Assembly (NCBI GenBank): GCA_964630265.1
Contig: CAZVRW010000002.1
Span: 1-64,000, forward strand
Length of the DNA stretch: 64,000 nucleotides
Reading direction: 5' to 3'
DNA from: CAZBWP01 sp964630265
GTDB lineage: Bacteria > Pseudomonadota > Alphaproteobacteria > Rhodospirillales > Defluviicoccaceae
In this document: positions 10,232 to 21,840 of the stretch, one piece after another
How positions within the stretch are numbered: position 1 is the first letter of the stretch
How the letters are laid out: the number at the start of each line of letters is the position of its first letter
Notes under the pieces: model-generated
The model's input: only the letters and a program-made list of their open reading frames with translations
What the model was told of the DNA's origin: nothing
Databases searched by the model: none
Translations under genes and position numbers: made by a program

Positions 10232-11785
10232 ATGATGTTCCACTCGTATCAGTTCATTTTCGGCTTCCTGCCGCTGACCTTCCTGATCTTCGGTCTGGTG
10301 GTTCACCTGCGCGGCTGGCAGGCGGGACTGGTCACGCTGGGGCTCGCCTCGGTGGTGTTCTATGGCCAGTTCAGCATCGCCCTCGCCGCCATGCTGGTCG
10401 GCTCGGTTCTGGTCAACTTCGGCATCGTCCGCCTGCTCGAGGTGTATCGGGAGCGAAAACGCTTGGCGTCCGTGGTCTTCGGGACGGCGATCGTTGGCAA
10501 CTTGGCATATCTCGGATACTTCAAGTATGCCAACTTCTTCATCGACAATCTGAACGCCGCCGGCGGGCTCGACCTGCCGTATCTTGCCATCATCCTGCCG
10601 GTCGGCATCTCGTTCTACACATTCGTGCAGATCGGCTTTCTGGCGGAGGTCTACGCTGGCCAGGTGCGCGGCGTGAAGTTCAGCCACTACTTCCTGTTCA
10701 GCGCGTTCTTCCCCTGCGTGACGGCGGGGCCGATCCTCCTGCAGAAGGAGATGATGCCGCAGTTCGCGAAGACCGACACGACGGTCTGGAACAGCTTGCG
10801 GATCTCCGTCGCGCTGACCGTGTTCACCATCGGCTTGTTCAAGAAACTGGTGCTCGGCGACAGCATCGCGCCGTATGCGGACGTTGTGTTCAACGGTGTC
10901 GCCGACGGCACCATGGTCTCGGCGGCGGCGGCGTGGATCGGTGCGCTCGCGTACACGCTGCAACTCTACTTCGATTTCTCCGGTTATTCGGACATGGCGC
11001 TCGGCATCGGCTTCCTGTTCGGGTTGCGCCTGCCGTTGAACTTCAACTCACCGCTGAAGGCCACCAGCATCATCGAGTTCTGGCGCCGCTGGCACATGAC
11101 GATGACGCGGTTCTTCACCAATTTCCTCTATACGCCCATGGGCATCCCGCTGATGCGGCGCGCCATCCGCAACGGCTACGGCCCCGGCACCCGCTTTCTC
11201 GTCGCCGTCGCCGGCCCGATCACCCTGACCATGGTCCTCGCGGGCCTGTGGCATGGTGCCGGCTGGACGTTCGTGGTGTTCGGCCTGCTGCACGGACTGG
11301 CGCTGGCGGTCAACCACGCTTGGCGCCAGTACGGCCTGCCCGGCCTGCCGCGGCCGGCCGGGTGGCTGGTGACCATGGCGGTGGTGGTGACCGGTATGGT
11401 GATCTTCCGCGCCGCCGACCTCACTGTCGCCGGCACGATGCTGGCGTCGATGAGCGGTGTCGCGTCGCTCATGGCCGATGCGGCGGCGGTTCCGGCCGCG
11501 GTCACCGGTCTGGCGGTGAGCATGGATGCCGGCCCGGCGCTGGCCCTGATCGTTGCGCTCGGCGCGATCGTTCTCCTCCTGCCCAACACCCAGGAGTTGA
11601 TGCGCAACCACATCTTCAGCAGCGATGGCGACGCCGCCCTGGCCCGGGATGCCCTGGCCCGGGATCCTGTCTCCCGCGTGTCGTGGCGGCCGTCGCTGCG
11701 CTGGGCCGCCGCGACCGGCGCCCTGTTGGTCGTGGCCCTTGGCCTGGTCTCGGGGGAGAGCACGTTCATCTACTACCAGTTTTAG
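10232..11785 (+). CDS. MBOAT-family membrane O-acyltransferase (DltB/AlgI-like)
   Basis: A polytopic membrane protein of about 517 residues in the MBOAT family, which moves acyl groups across or at the membrane onto extracytoplasmic acceptors. The start region MFHSYQFIFGFLPLTF is characteristic of AlgI-type members. Other hallmarks are LPVGISFYTF, DFSGYSDMALGIG, FWRRWHMTMTRFF and the invariant histidine in LAGLWHGAGWTF (His341). The ATG at 10232 follows an AGGGGAG stretch; GTG at 10220 and ATG at 10235 are alternatives. It is 78 bp after the SGNH gene and 148 bp before a free carrier protein. That combination, with an adenylation enzyme downstream, is Dlt-like. An alginate or cellulose acetylation role is less likely because those systems do not include an adenylation enzyme and carrier protein. 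Confidence 0.92.
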   Translation: MMFHSYQFIFGFLPLTFLIFGLVVHLRGWQAGLVTLGLASVVFYGQFSIALAAMLVGSVLVNFGIVRLLEVYRERKRLASVVFGTAIVGNLAYLGYFKYANFFIDNLNAAGGLDLPYLAIILPVGISFYTFVQIGFLAEVYAGQVRGVKFSHYFLFSAFFPCVTAGPILLQKEMMPQFAKTDTTVWNSLRISVALTVFTIGLFKKLVLGDSIAPYADVVFNGVADGTMVSAAAAWIGALAYTLQLYFDFSGYSDMALGIGFLFGLRLPLNFNSPLKATSIIEFWRRWHMTMTRFFTNFLYTPMGIPLMRRAIRNGYGPGTRFLVAVAGPITLTMVLAGLWHGAGWTFVVFGLLHGLALAVNHAWRQYGLPGLPRPAGWLVTMAVVVTGMVIFRAADLTVAGTMLASMSGVASLMADAAAVPAAVTGLAVSMDAGPALALIVALGAIVLLLPNTQELMRNHIFSSDGDAALARDALARDPVSRVSWRPSLRWAAATGALLVVALGLVSGESTFIYYQF

Positions 11786-11933
11786 CGTCGGAGGCCTGCC
11801 GCCGGCACCTTGGGGGCGCAGCTTGACGTCTCCGCCCGGATCATTCGATCAATAAGGCCGTGTGTATCGCCCATGACCCTGAGCATCCATATCGTGCTTC
11901 ACCCGCACTCCGCAAGAACAGGGAAGAGTTTCC

Positions 11934-12164
11934 ATGACCATGCTTGAAGATGTCGTCGCCGCGGTGTTGAAGCGGACTCCCGATGAGATCAACGACGAAA
12001 CAAGTCCGAAGACCGTGCCGTCCTGGGACAGTCTTCGCCACATCGAACTCGTCATGACCGTCGAGCAGGCGTTCGGCGTCATCTTTCCGCCGGCCGAGGC
12101 CATGACCATGACGTCGCTGGGTGCCATCCGTCAGGTGCTGCGGCAGAAAGGGGTTCACGTGTAG
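11934..12164 (+). CDS. stand-alone acyl/peptidyl carrier protein (DltC-like position)
   Basis: A 76-residue phosphopantetheine carrier protein. The attachment motif WDSLRHIEL puts the modified serine at residue 33, and the acidic flanks and four-helix spacing (EDVVAAVLKR, VMTVEQAFGVIF, TSLGAIRQVL) fit the acyl carrier fold. It would hold, as a thioester, the amino acid activated by the adenylation enzyme encoded directly downstream, which lacks its own carrier domain. It sits between the MBOAT gene and the adenylation gene, as DltC does in Dlt operons. An ATG at 11934 follows a GAAGAG-type ribosome site. Fatty-acid ACP is unlikely given the context and divergent sequence. Confidence 0.9.
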   Translation: MTMLEDVVAAVLKRTPDEINDETSPKTVPSWDSLRHIELVMTVEQAFGVIFPPAEAMTMTSLGAIRQVLRQKGVHV

Positions 12165-12241
12165 GCGTGCCCACCGCGGTGGGTCCCGGGGGCGACCGCA
12201 CCGCCGTTACACCGACTGGCTGGTTTGGGAGTGATACCGCG

Positions 12242-14581
12242 ATGTTGGAGTTGATCGCCGCCGCTCAAGGGACAGAGGCGGAGTCCGAGGTACACCGGGG
12301 CGAGGGCTGCGAGGCGTTCTTCGCAAAGCGACTCTCGGCGTTCGCGCCAACGCAGTTCGTGGAAGCCGAGGTCTACCGATCCGACGCCGAGGTCGGCGCG
12401 TTCGGGCGGGAACGCGAGCGGACGGTGGCGTTCGGCGCGGTTGTCGAGCCGCTGCTGCGCCTCTATCCCGGACAGGCGATCGAGGACATCCTGCTCGCCA
12501 TCGTCGCCACCTATCTGTTTCGCACGTCTGGTGATGGCACGCACTGCCTCGCCCTCGCGGCGAGCCGGGAGGAGCCGGCGTCGGCCGGCAAGCAGGACGC
12601 GATGGTCCCGCTGCTCGTGCAGGTGTCGCCGTCGGCGCCGTTCGCGGCGGTGCTGGAGGTGGTCCGCGCCGAGCGCGCGCGGAGCGCGGCCTTTCGCCCG
12701 GTGGCCTTTGCCGCGCTGTCGCGGATCGTTGCGACCGGCGGCGCGAGCGAAGCCTGGGCCCTGCCATTGCCGCTCCTGGTCAGCGTGACCGACGGTCCGC
12801 CGGGCCGGTCCATCGACCGCGCGGCCACGCATCTCTGGTTCGACGCCACCCGGCGCACGCTGGGCATGCGCTTTCCCGGCTCGCTCTCGGGCGAGTTCGG
12901 CACCGTCGTCGTCGATCACCTCTGCCAACTGGCACGGACGATTGCGGCGCGACCCGAAGCCCCCGTTGCCGACCTCGAATACCTCGCCGAAGCGGAGCGG
13001 CACCGCATTCTCGTGGGCTGGAACGATACCGCGGTTGATTTCGCCCACGCCGGCGGCTTGATCGAGCAGTTCGAACGCCAAGTGGCGGCCGATCCGGAGC
13101 ACGCCGCGGTGATCTACCAGGGCCGCTCGCTGAGCTATGCGGCGTTCAACGCCCGCGTCAACCAGCTTGCCCACCATCTCAGGCGGTCGGGTGTCGGCGC
13201 CGATACTTTCGTTGCCATCTGTCTCGACCGGTCCGTGGAAATGGTCGTCGCCATCTGGGCGATCCTGAAAGCGGGGGGCGCCTACGTGCCGCTCAACGTC
13301 GAGGATCCGCCGCAGCGCCTCGCCGCGATCATCGGCAACGCCGGCGCGCGCGTCATCCTGACCGAGGCGAAGTTCGTCGACAAACTGCCGAAGACCCGAA
13401 CCCAACTCGTCGTCCTGTCGCCAGATGGCGCGGAGGTCGCGCGTGAAAGCGCTGCCAATCCGGACCCCGTCATCAAGGGGGGCGATATCGCTTACATGAT
13501 CTATACCTCGGGCTCGACGGGCGAACCGAAAGGCGTGCTCATCGAACACGCAGCCATCACCAATCGCATCGTCTGGATGCAGAACGAGTATCGGCTGACG
13601 CCCGAGGATCGCGTCCTGCAGAAGACGCCCTATACGTTCGACGTTTCGGTCTGGGAATTCCTGTGGCCGCTCGCCGTCGGCGCCGGGCTGGTGGTCGCCG
13701 AGCCGGGCGGGCACGTGGTGCCGAGCTACCTCTCCCGCCTGATCCAACAGGAACGCGTGACCTGCCTGCACTTCGTGCCGTCGGTGCTGCGGCTGTTCCT
13801 GGCGTGCCCACCGCCGCAGGACTGTCCGCTCCGCATGGTCTTCTGCAGCGGCGAGGCCCTCAGCCACGAGCTACAGGAGCAGTTCTTCGTCCGCTACGAT
13901 GCGGCCCTGCACAATCTCTACGGTCCGACCGAAGCCGCCGTCGACGTCACCTATTGGCAATGCGACCGGCGGAAGCATCGCGGCCGCGTGCCCATCGGCA
14001 AGCCCATCGCCAACATCCGCATGCACATCCTGGACGAGCGCCTGCGGCCGGTGCCGCCGGGCGTGGCCGGTGATCTCTACATCGGCGGCGTCGGTCTGGC
14101 GCGCGGCTACTGGAACAAGCCGGAGCTGACCGCCCAGCGATTCATCGACGATCCGCTGGGGCTCGGCGGACCGGTGGGGATCGGCAGTTCGGGCAAGCTC
14201 TATCTCACCGGCGATGTCGCCCGCTACCTGCCGGACGGCAACATCGAATACCTGGGCCGCAACGACCATCAGGTGAAGGTCAACGGCATCCGCATCGAGC
14301 TCGGCGAGATCGAGTCCGTCATGCGCCTGCACCCGGGCGTCGCCGACGCCGTCGTGATCACCGACAAAGGCGACGGCGGCAATCCCCAACTGTTGGGCTT
14401 CCTGGTGCCGAAGGCAGAGGGTGCCGGCGGTGCGGCGCTCGACCACCTGCGCGAGTTTCTGGAACAGCGGCTGCCACCGCACATGATCCCGCGGCGCCTG
14501 AACCCAATCGGCCACATTCCGCTCACCGTCAGTGGCAAGGTCGACCGCAAGGCGCTGGCGCAGCTCACAGTGGCGGCGTGA
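12242..14581 (+). CDS. amino acid adenylation enzyme with condensation-domain remnant; predicted serine-specific
   Basis: A 779-residue NRPS-type enzyme. Residues about 1-250 resemble only the C-terminal lobe of a condensation domain; the HHxxxDG catalytic motif is absent. Residues about 260-779 are a complete adenylation domain: YTSGSTGEPKG, NLYGPTEAAVDVT, YLTGDVAR, GRNDHQVKVNG and the terminal LTVSGKVDRKAL with the A10 lysine. No carrier or thioesterase domain follows. Reading the specificity pocket by eye from TFDVSVWEF (Asp467), LHFVPS, VFCSGEA and LYGPTEAAVD gives DVWHFSLVD, the serine code of EntF. The chosen ATG at 12242 has GGGAG ten bases upstream; a GTG at 12167, two bases after the carrier protein stop, would add 25 residues. 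It probably loads the adjacent free carrier protein; serine is a prediction. Confidence 0.88.
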   Translation: MLELIAAAQGTEAESEVHRGEGCEAFFAKRLSAFAPTQFVEAEVYRSDAEVGAFGRERERTVAFGAVVEPLLRLYPGQAIEDILLAIVATYLFRTSGDGTHCLALAASREEPASAGKQDAMVPLLVQVSPSAPFAAVLEVVRAERARSAAFRPVAFAALSRIVATGGASEAWALPLPLLVSVTDGPPGRSIDRAATHLWFDATRRTLGMRFPGSLSGEFGTVVVDHLCQLARTIAARPEAPVADLEYLAEAERHRILVGWNDTAVDFAHAGGLIEQFERQVAADPEHAAVIYQGRSLSYAAFNARVNQLAHHLRRSGVGADTFVAICLDRSVEMVVAIWAILKAGGAYVPLNVEDPPQRLAAIIGNAGARVILTEAKFVDKLPKTRTQLVVLSPDGAEVARESAANPDPVIKGGDIAYMIYTSGSTGEPKGVLIEHAAITNRIVWMQNEYRLTPEDRVLQKTPYTFDVSVWEFLWPLAVGAGLVVAEPGGHVVPSYLSRLIQQERVTCLHFVPSVLRLFLACPPPQDCPLRMVFCSGEALSHELQEQFFVRYDAALHNLYGPTEAAVDVTYWQCDRRKHRGRVPIGKPIANIRMHILDERLRPVPPGVAGDLYIGGVGLARGYWNKPELTAQRFIDDPLGLGGPVGIGSSGKLYLTGDVARYLPDGNIEYLGRNDHQVKVNGIRIELGEIESVMRLHPGVADAVVITDKGDGGNPQLLGFLVPKAEGAGGAALDHLREFLEQRLPPHMIPRRLNPIGHIPLTVSGKVDRKALAQLTVAA

Positions 14582-14629
14582 CCCGGCGTTGCGCGCCGCG
14601 CCGTCGCGGTCGGAAACGGTAGGGAGAGC

Positions 14630-16234
14630 ATGCGTCAGGCAGTTTGCGCCGAGGCCACCGCCGCGCTTTGCCCGGCGGCGGTGGCGGACCTCCGCCAGAT
14701 CTCCGGGTTCGATGCGTTCGATGCGCTGGCGGCGATGGGCGATGCCGTCGTCTACTTCGACGCCGACGACCGCCTGGTTGGCTGCAACGACAGATATCAG
14801 GAACTCTACGGCGCGGCACCGGAGGGCATCGTCGCGGGCGCGCGCTTTGGCGACCTGCTGCGGGCCGCAGTGGCGCACGGCGAGATCGACGTCGAGAAGC
14901 GATCGGCGGAGGAGTACGTCGCGTGGCGCCTCGCCATCCGCCGCCTGCCCACGTCCCGCTTCGACCTGCGCCTGGCCGATGGCCGCTGCCTCAGGGTCAA
15001 TGAACGGCGGACGCGCAACGGCGGCTGGGTCAGCGTCCATACCGACGTCTCCGAGCTCAAGGACCGGGAGAACGCACTGAAGGCCATTGGCGACGTTCTG
15101 GCGAGACAGAACGTTTTGTTCGACGCGGCGCTCAACAACATGTTGCAGGGCCTGTGCATGTTCGACGAGCAGCAACGGCTGATCGTCGTCAACCGACGCT
15201 ACCTGGACATGTACGGCTTTTCGCCACAGGTGGTGAAGCCCGGCATCACGTTGCGGGAGATCATGGAATACAGCGTCGCCCTCGGCAATTATACACAGGA
15301 CGACGGCATCCGTGCCCTCGCCGAGCGGCCGTCGCAGGCGGCGAAGCGCGAACAGGTGGTGACGCTGCAGCGGCTGCGTGACGGCCGCGTCATCGCGGTG
15401 ATGCATTCCCCCCTGCCGAACGGCGGCTCGGTGGCCACCTACGAGGACGTCACGCAGCGCGAGCGGAGCGAGGCGACGTTGCGCGACTATGCCGCGCGGC
15501 TAGAGGACAGCAACCGCGAGCTGCAATCCTTTGCCTTCGTCGCCTCGCACGATCTGCAGGAACCGCTGCGCAAGATCGAGGCGTTCAGCGACCGGCTGAA
15601 AACCAAGTACGGCGGGGCGCTGGGCGATGATGGCGGGATGTATCTCGAGCGCATGCATAACGCCGCCGGCCGCATGCGGCGCCTGATCACCGACCTGCTG
15701 CGCTATTCGCGGGTGACCACCCAGGCCCAGCCATTCGAGCCCGTGGAACTCGGGCGCGTGGTCGGCGACGTCATCTCGGATTTGCAGATCGCCATCGAAG
15801 AGTGTGGCGGCAGCATCGATGTGGGGCCGCTGCCGATCATCGAGGCCGACGCGACACAGGTTCGCCAGCTGTTTCAGAACATTCTGAGCAATTCGTTGAA
15901 GTTCAGAAAGCCGGAGGTCGCGCCCCGCATCACCATTTCCGGCGGTATTTTCCGCAGGGATGCCGATGCCGACACCTCGGAGGAATGGTGCCGGCTGGTG
16001 ATTGCCGACAACGGCATCGGCTTCGACAACAAATATGCCGAACGCATCTTCACGATCTTCCAACGACTTCATGGCAAGACTGAATACGATGGCACGGGCA
16101 TCGGCTTGGCGACGGTGCGCAAAATCGTCGAGCGGCACCGCGGGTCGATCACCGCGGAGGGAGTTTTGGGCGAAGGGGCGACCTTCACCGTCATCTTGCC
16201 GGCGCAGCACGCATCGCAGGAGGAGAATCGATGA
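14630..16234 (+). CDS. PAS-containing sensor histidine kinase
   Basis: A 534-residue cytoplasmic histidine kinase. Two PAS-type sensor regions lie at about residues 20-145 (VVYFDADDRLVGCNDRYQELYG) and 155-285 (LNNMLQGLCMFDEQQRLIVVNRRYLDMYG). The phosphoacceptor helix follows as VASHDLQEPLRKIEAFSD with His307, and then a catalytic domain with NILSNSLKF, ADNGIGFD and GTGIGLATVRKIV. This H-box type is common in phytochrome-like kinases. No membrane segment is seen, so an intracellular or redox/ligand signal is expected. The ATG follows GGTAGGGAGAGC. Its stop overlaps the start of the next response regulator (ATGA), so the pair is translationally coupled. It begins 48 bp after the Dlt-like operon and may be co-transcribed with it. 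Confidence 0.93.
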   Translation: MRQAVCAEATAALCPAAVADLRQISGFDAFDALAAMGDAVVYFDADDRLVGCNDRYQELYGAAPEGIVAGARFGDLLRAAVAHGEIDVEKRSAEEYVAWRLAIRRLPTSRFDLRLADGRCLRVNERRTRNGGWVSVHTDVSELKDRENALKAIGDVLARQNVLFDAALNNMLQGLCMFDEQQRLIVVNRRYLDMYGFSPQVVKPGITLREIMEYSVALGNYTQDDGIRALAERPSQAAKREQVVTLQRLRDGRVIAVMHSPLPNGGSVATYEDVTQRERSEATLRDYAARLEDSNRELQSFAFVASHDLQEPLRKIEAFSDRLKTKYGGALGDDGGMYLERMHNAAGRMRRLITDLLRYSRVTTQAQPFEPVELGRVVGDVISDLQIAIEECGGSIDVGPLPIIEADATQVRQLFQNILSNSLKFRKPEVAPRITISGGIFRRDADADTSEEWCRLVIADNGIGFDNKYAERIFTIFQRLHGKTEYDGTGIGLATVRKIVERHRGSITAEGVLGEGATFTVILPAQHASQEENR

Positions 16235-16698
16235 CGTTTCAAGGCAAAGCGATAACGATCCTTGTCGCCGATGATGACGCGGATGACCGATTGCTCCTGC
16301 GTGAGGCGTTCGAAGAAAATAACATCGAGAACGATGTCAGTTTCGTCGAGGATGGCGAGCAGCTTCTCGCCTATCTTCGACGGGAAGGCGAATTTGGCTC
16401 GTTGGAGGGACGGCCCTATCCCGGCCTCGTGCTTCTCGATCTCAACATGCCGAAGAAGGACGGACGCGAAGCGCTCGCCGAGATCAAGGCCGATCCTCAG
16501 CTGCTGCAGATCCCCGTCGTCGTTCTCTCCACGTCGAGGGCCGAGGACGATATCGAGCATGCCTATGGCCACGGCGTCAGTTCGTTCATCACCAAGCCGG
16601 TGACGTTCGACCAGCTGGTGCGGTTGACTCGGGTCCTGGCGTCGTATTGGTTCGAGGTCGTGGAGTTGCCGCCACAATGCGTCTCCCGTCTGCACTGA
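16231..16698 (+). CDS. CheY-like single-domain response regulator (Rcp1 type)
   Basis: A 155-residue receiver domain without an output domain. It has the acidic pocket ILVADDDADD, the phospho-acceptor Asp70 in LVLLDLNMPKKDG, Ser/Thr in VVVLSTSRAEDD and Lys in FITKPV. The insertion with EGEFGSLEGRPYPGLVLLD and the kinase partner upstream are typical of Rcp1-like regulators paired with bacteriophytochrome-class kinases. It overlaps the kinase stop by four bases. It probably relays phosphate to a protein partner or to the hybrid kinase that follows 14 bp downstream, since it cannot itself bind DNA. Confidence 0.93.
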   Translation: MTFQGKAITILVADDDADDRLLLREAFEENNIENDVSFVEDGEQLLAYLRREGEFGSLEGRPYPGLVLLDLNMPKKDGREALAEIKADPQLLQIPVVVLSTSRAEDDIEHAYGHGVSSFITKPVTFDQLVRLTRVLASYWFEVVELPPQCVSRLH

Positions 16699-16711
16699 CG
16701 CGGACCGGCGG

Positions 16712-19189
<2,478 letters not shown>

Positions 19190-19251
19190 CGCACGATCGT
19201 GTCACACACGGCATCGTATGGCCCGGGCATCCGGCTTCAAACCTTGGGATG

Positions 19252-19302
19252 AGAGCCGGATTGACCGCATTCGATGGTTTCCATCGAACGCGATCCGGCT
19301 CT
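19252..19302. terminator. long imperfect hairpin between convergent genes
   Basis: AGAGCCGGAT at 19252-19261 pairs with ATCCGGCTCT at 19293-19302, and inside it TTCGATGG at 19270-19277 pairs with CCATCGAA at 19281-19288 across a TTT loop. The structure lies 63 bp after the hybrid kinase stop and overlaps the last codon of the convergent mscS gene. It is probably a bidirectional terminator, although neither side has a clear run of T residues. Confidence 0.5.
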
Positions 19303-20662
19303 AGGCGGCGGAAACGGGCTCGCTGCGCACCACCACGCCCAGTTCGGAGCCGTTCTTGATCATGATGTCGCGGTGACCGAGCGGCGTTCGGATGTCGTGT
19401 TCGCGATACTTCTCCCACATCCGCAAGAGCACGTCGCTGCGCACGTTGATGATGCCGTTCTTCGGATCGTCGATCCAGATGCGCAGTTCAAGATTCGCGG
19501 TGCTGTCGCCGAAGCCCATCAGCCGGCACACGGGCGGCGGGTCGTGCAGCACCCGCGGCACCTCGATCGCGGCCTCGACCGCCAGTTCCATCGCCTTGCG
19601 GACGTCCGAGTCGAACGACACCCCGAACGGTGTCAGCAAGCGCAGGCGGTTGTGCTGGAACGTCCAGTTGATCACCCGCTTGGTGATCAGGTCCTCGTTG
19701 GGGATCAGCCACTCCGTACCGTCGCGCGTGGTCAGCGACGCATAGCGGGCGTTCAAGGCGGTAACCCAGCCGAAGCGTTCCGTCGACGCTGTCGCGGGAT
19801 CGCCCAGTTCGATGACGTCGCCGGGCTTGATCGACCGGTCGAGAAGCAGGATCACGCCGCTGATCAGATTGGAGATCGGCTTCTGCAAGCCGAAGCCGAT
19901 GCCGACGCCGAGCGCGCCGCTGAACACGGCGAACGCCGTGAGATCGATGCCGATACCGCTCAGGCCCGCCAGCACGGCACCGCCGACCAGCGCGAACTTC
20001 GTCATCTTGCTGCCGAGCACCCTGAGCGATGGGGTGAGCCGCTCGGCGCGATTGATCCGTTGTTCGAGGAGTCGCGAGGCGCTGACCGCCAGCCAGACGA
20101 GCGCGGCGAGTTGCAGGGCACCGCGCAGCGCGTCGAGGATGGAAACGTAGCTGGTGCCGATCCGCACGCCGATGCCGTCCAGGAACGCCAGCGCCGGCGA
20201 CAGCAGATCGAGGATGTTGAGCGTGGCCAGGGTGAACGCCAACACGGCGACGGCGTTTGCCAAGGTCTCGTTGCGGATGACCGTGGCACTGAGCCGGATG
20301 ACGATCCAGACGGCGAGCAGGTTGACCACGGTCTTCAGCAACAGGTTCGGCCAGCCGAAGGTCGTCGCCAGGCCCAGTGGCAGCAGCAATACCAGTAGGG
20401 CCACGCCCGGCATGGCCAGATGCAGGCCGAGGGTGCCGAGCTTGCGGGCGAGACGCTCGGTCATCCGGCGATGCGAGATGAACAGACGCAGCCGGCGGCG
20501 CAGCGGCCGGGAGATGGCGAGGGCGACCAGCAAGCCGGCGGCGACCGCCGCCACCTGGACCAGGGTGGACCACACCAGGACGTTGGTGAGGACCCAGTGC
20601 TCGGCCCGCATCTGCAGGTTGACGAGCGCGATGACGTCGATCAAGTAGTCGTAGCCGTACAT
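19301..20662 (-). CDS. MscS-family mechanosensitive ion channel
   Basis: A 453-residue inner-membrane channel of the small-conductance mechanosensitive family, longer than E. coli MscS (286). The N-terminal half (about residues 1-240) holds several extra membrane helices. The pore-lining helix region follows, with GVGIGFGLQKPISN and LLLDRSIKPGDVIEL, then the cytoplasmic beta domain WVTALNARYASLTTRDGTEWLIPNEDLI and the C-terminal alpha/beta domain. Such channels release solutes on hypo-osmotic shock. The frame runs further upstream, but the residues there are low-complexity and Arg-rich; the ATG at 20662 begins the natural N-terminus MYGYDYLIDV. It converges with the hybrid kinase and is divergent from the TAXI gene. 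Confidence 0.9.
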   Translation of the reverse strand: MYGYDYLIDVIALVNLQMRAEHWVLTNVLVWSTLVQVAAVAAGLLVALAISRPLRRRLRLFISHRRMTERLARKLGTLGLHLAMPGVALLVLLLPLGLATTFGWPNLLLKTVVNLLAVWIVIRLSATVIRNETLANAVAVLAFTLATLNILDLLSPALAFLDGIGVRIGTSYVSILDALRGALQLAALVWLAVSASRLLEQRINRAERLTPSLRVLGSKMTKFALVGGAVLAGLSGIGIDLTAFAVFSGALGVGIGFGLQKPISNLISGVILLLDRSIKPGDVIELGDPATASTERFGWVTALNARYASLTTRDGTEWLIPNEDLITKRVINWTFQHNRLRLLTPFGVSFDSDVRKAMELAVEAAIEVPRVLHDPPPVCRLMGFGDSTANLELRIWIDDPKNGIINVRSDVLLRMWEKYREHDIRTPLGHRDIMIKNGSELGVVVRSEPVSAA

Positions 20663-20810
20663 GACGCCCCTCGCTGCCCAAAGCTGGCGCACGGTTCCGC
20701 TGGGTGGCCGTGTTGTCCAGCGTCTTCGTAGCATGCTAGTCCCTTTCGCTCGAAGCGGACGGCGCATCATCCCGACGGCGCGCGTCCCGCGCCTGCAGGA
20801 GGATGGAGAC

Positions 20811-21797
20811 GTGCCGACCCTTGGGGCCTTCCGGCGCCGGATCCCCGCCGTTCTGACGCTCTTGGTGCTGCTGGGGCCTGTGGGCGCGGCGGCAGCGGCG
20901 GACAACCTCCTCCTGCGCCTCGCCACGGCCGAGAGGGAGGGTGTCTACTACCCGGCTGGCGGCGCCATCTGCCGGCTTCTCAACATCGGTCGTTTCGACC
21001 ATGGGATCCGCTGCCTCACACTGGTGACGCAAGGATCGATCGCCAATTTGCAGGGGCTGCGTCGCGGCGACTACGACCTGGCGCTGGTCCAGTCCGACGC
21101 CCAGTACCACGCCGTTCATGGCAGCGGCCCCTTCCGGGACGGCGGTTCCCATCCGGCGCTCCGTTCGGTGATGGCGCTGCATGGCGAAGCCTTCACCCTG
21201 GTGGCGCGACGTGAGTCGGACATCCGGAGCGTCGTCGATCTGCAGGGCAAGCGGGTGAATGTCGGCCCCCCGAATTCGGGAAGCCGCGCGACCCTCGGCG
21301 TCGTCCTCGAAGCCGTCGGCCTCAGCGAGAACGATCTGGCCCTGGTTGCCGAACTGCCGTCGAGCGAGCAGGGCCGCGTGCTCTGCGACACGACGTTGGA
21401 TGCGGTGGTCTATCTCGTCGGCCATCCCAATCGGGCGATCGCAGAACTGGCCCGCACGTGCGATGTCGTGCTGGTGCCGATCAGTGGTCCGGCGATCGAT
21501 ACTCTGGTGGCCGGACACGCATACTTTCGGCAGATCGCGGTTCCGGGCGAAACCTACATCGGCAATCCGCAGACCGTGACCACCATCGGTCCGGTGGCGA
21601 CGCTGGTCGCCTCGGTGCGCACCGACACCCGAGCGGTCTATGAGATCGTCCGGGCGGTGTTCGACAATCTGGAGGCGTTCAAGGGGATGCACCCGGCGCT
21701 GGCGGATCTCGACCGCCAAGCCATGACGCGCGACGGCCTCACCGCGCCGCTGCACCTCGGCGCCATCCGCTACTATCGCCAGCACCTGCTCCGCTGA
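20811..21797 (+). CDS. TAXI-family TRAP transporter solute-binding protein
   Basis: A 328-residue periplasmic binding protein of the TAXI type (TRAP-associated extracytoplasmic immunogenic). A signal peptide is clear at residues 1-27 (VLTLLVLLGPVGAAAAA). The mature protein starts LLLRLATAEREGVYYPAGGAIC and has the family block LVTQGSIANLQGLRRGDYDLALVQSDAQY, the ribose-like hinge DLQGKRVNVGPPNSGSR and the C-terminal GMHPALADLD. The GTG at 20811 is chosen because AGGAGG lies just upstream and the signal peptide follows at once. No TRAP membrane subunit (DctM/FusTM) is nearby, so either it uses a distant transporter or it is an orphan sensor-type binder. The ligand is unknown. Confidence 0.88.
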   Translation: MPTLGAFRRRIPAVLTLLVLLGPVGAAAAADNLLLRLATAEREGVYYPAGGAICRLLNIGRFDHGIRCLTLVTQGSIANLQGLRRGDYDLALVQSDAQYHAVHGSGPFRDGGSHPALRSVMALHGEAFTLVARRESDIRSVVDLQGKRVNVGPPNSGSRATLGVVLEAVGLSENDLALVAELPSSEQGRVLCDTTLDAVVYLVGHPNRAIAELARTCDVVLVPISGPAIDTLVAGHAYFRQIAVPGETYIGNPQTVTTIGPVATLVASVRTDTRAVYEIVRAVFDNLEAFKGMHPALADLDRQAMTRDGLTAPLHLGAIRYYRQHLLR

Positions 21798-21840
21798 CGC
21801 GGGCGCCGCCTGCATCCGGCCGCCGCCCGTCGTCGGGGGG

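Noticed and set aside
12242..14581. Ordinary DltA (D-alanine ligase) assignment
   Set aside because: The protein is about 270 residues longer than DltA and the pocket residues read as the serine code.
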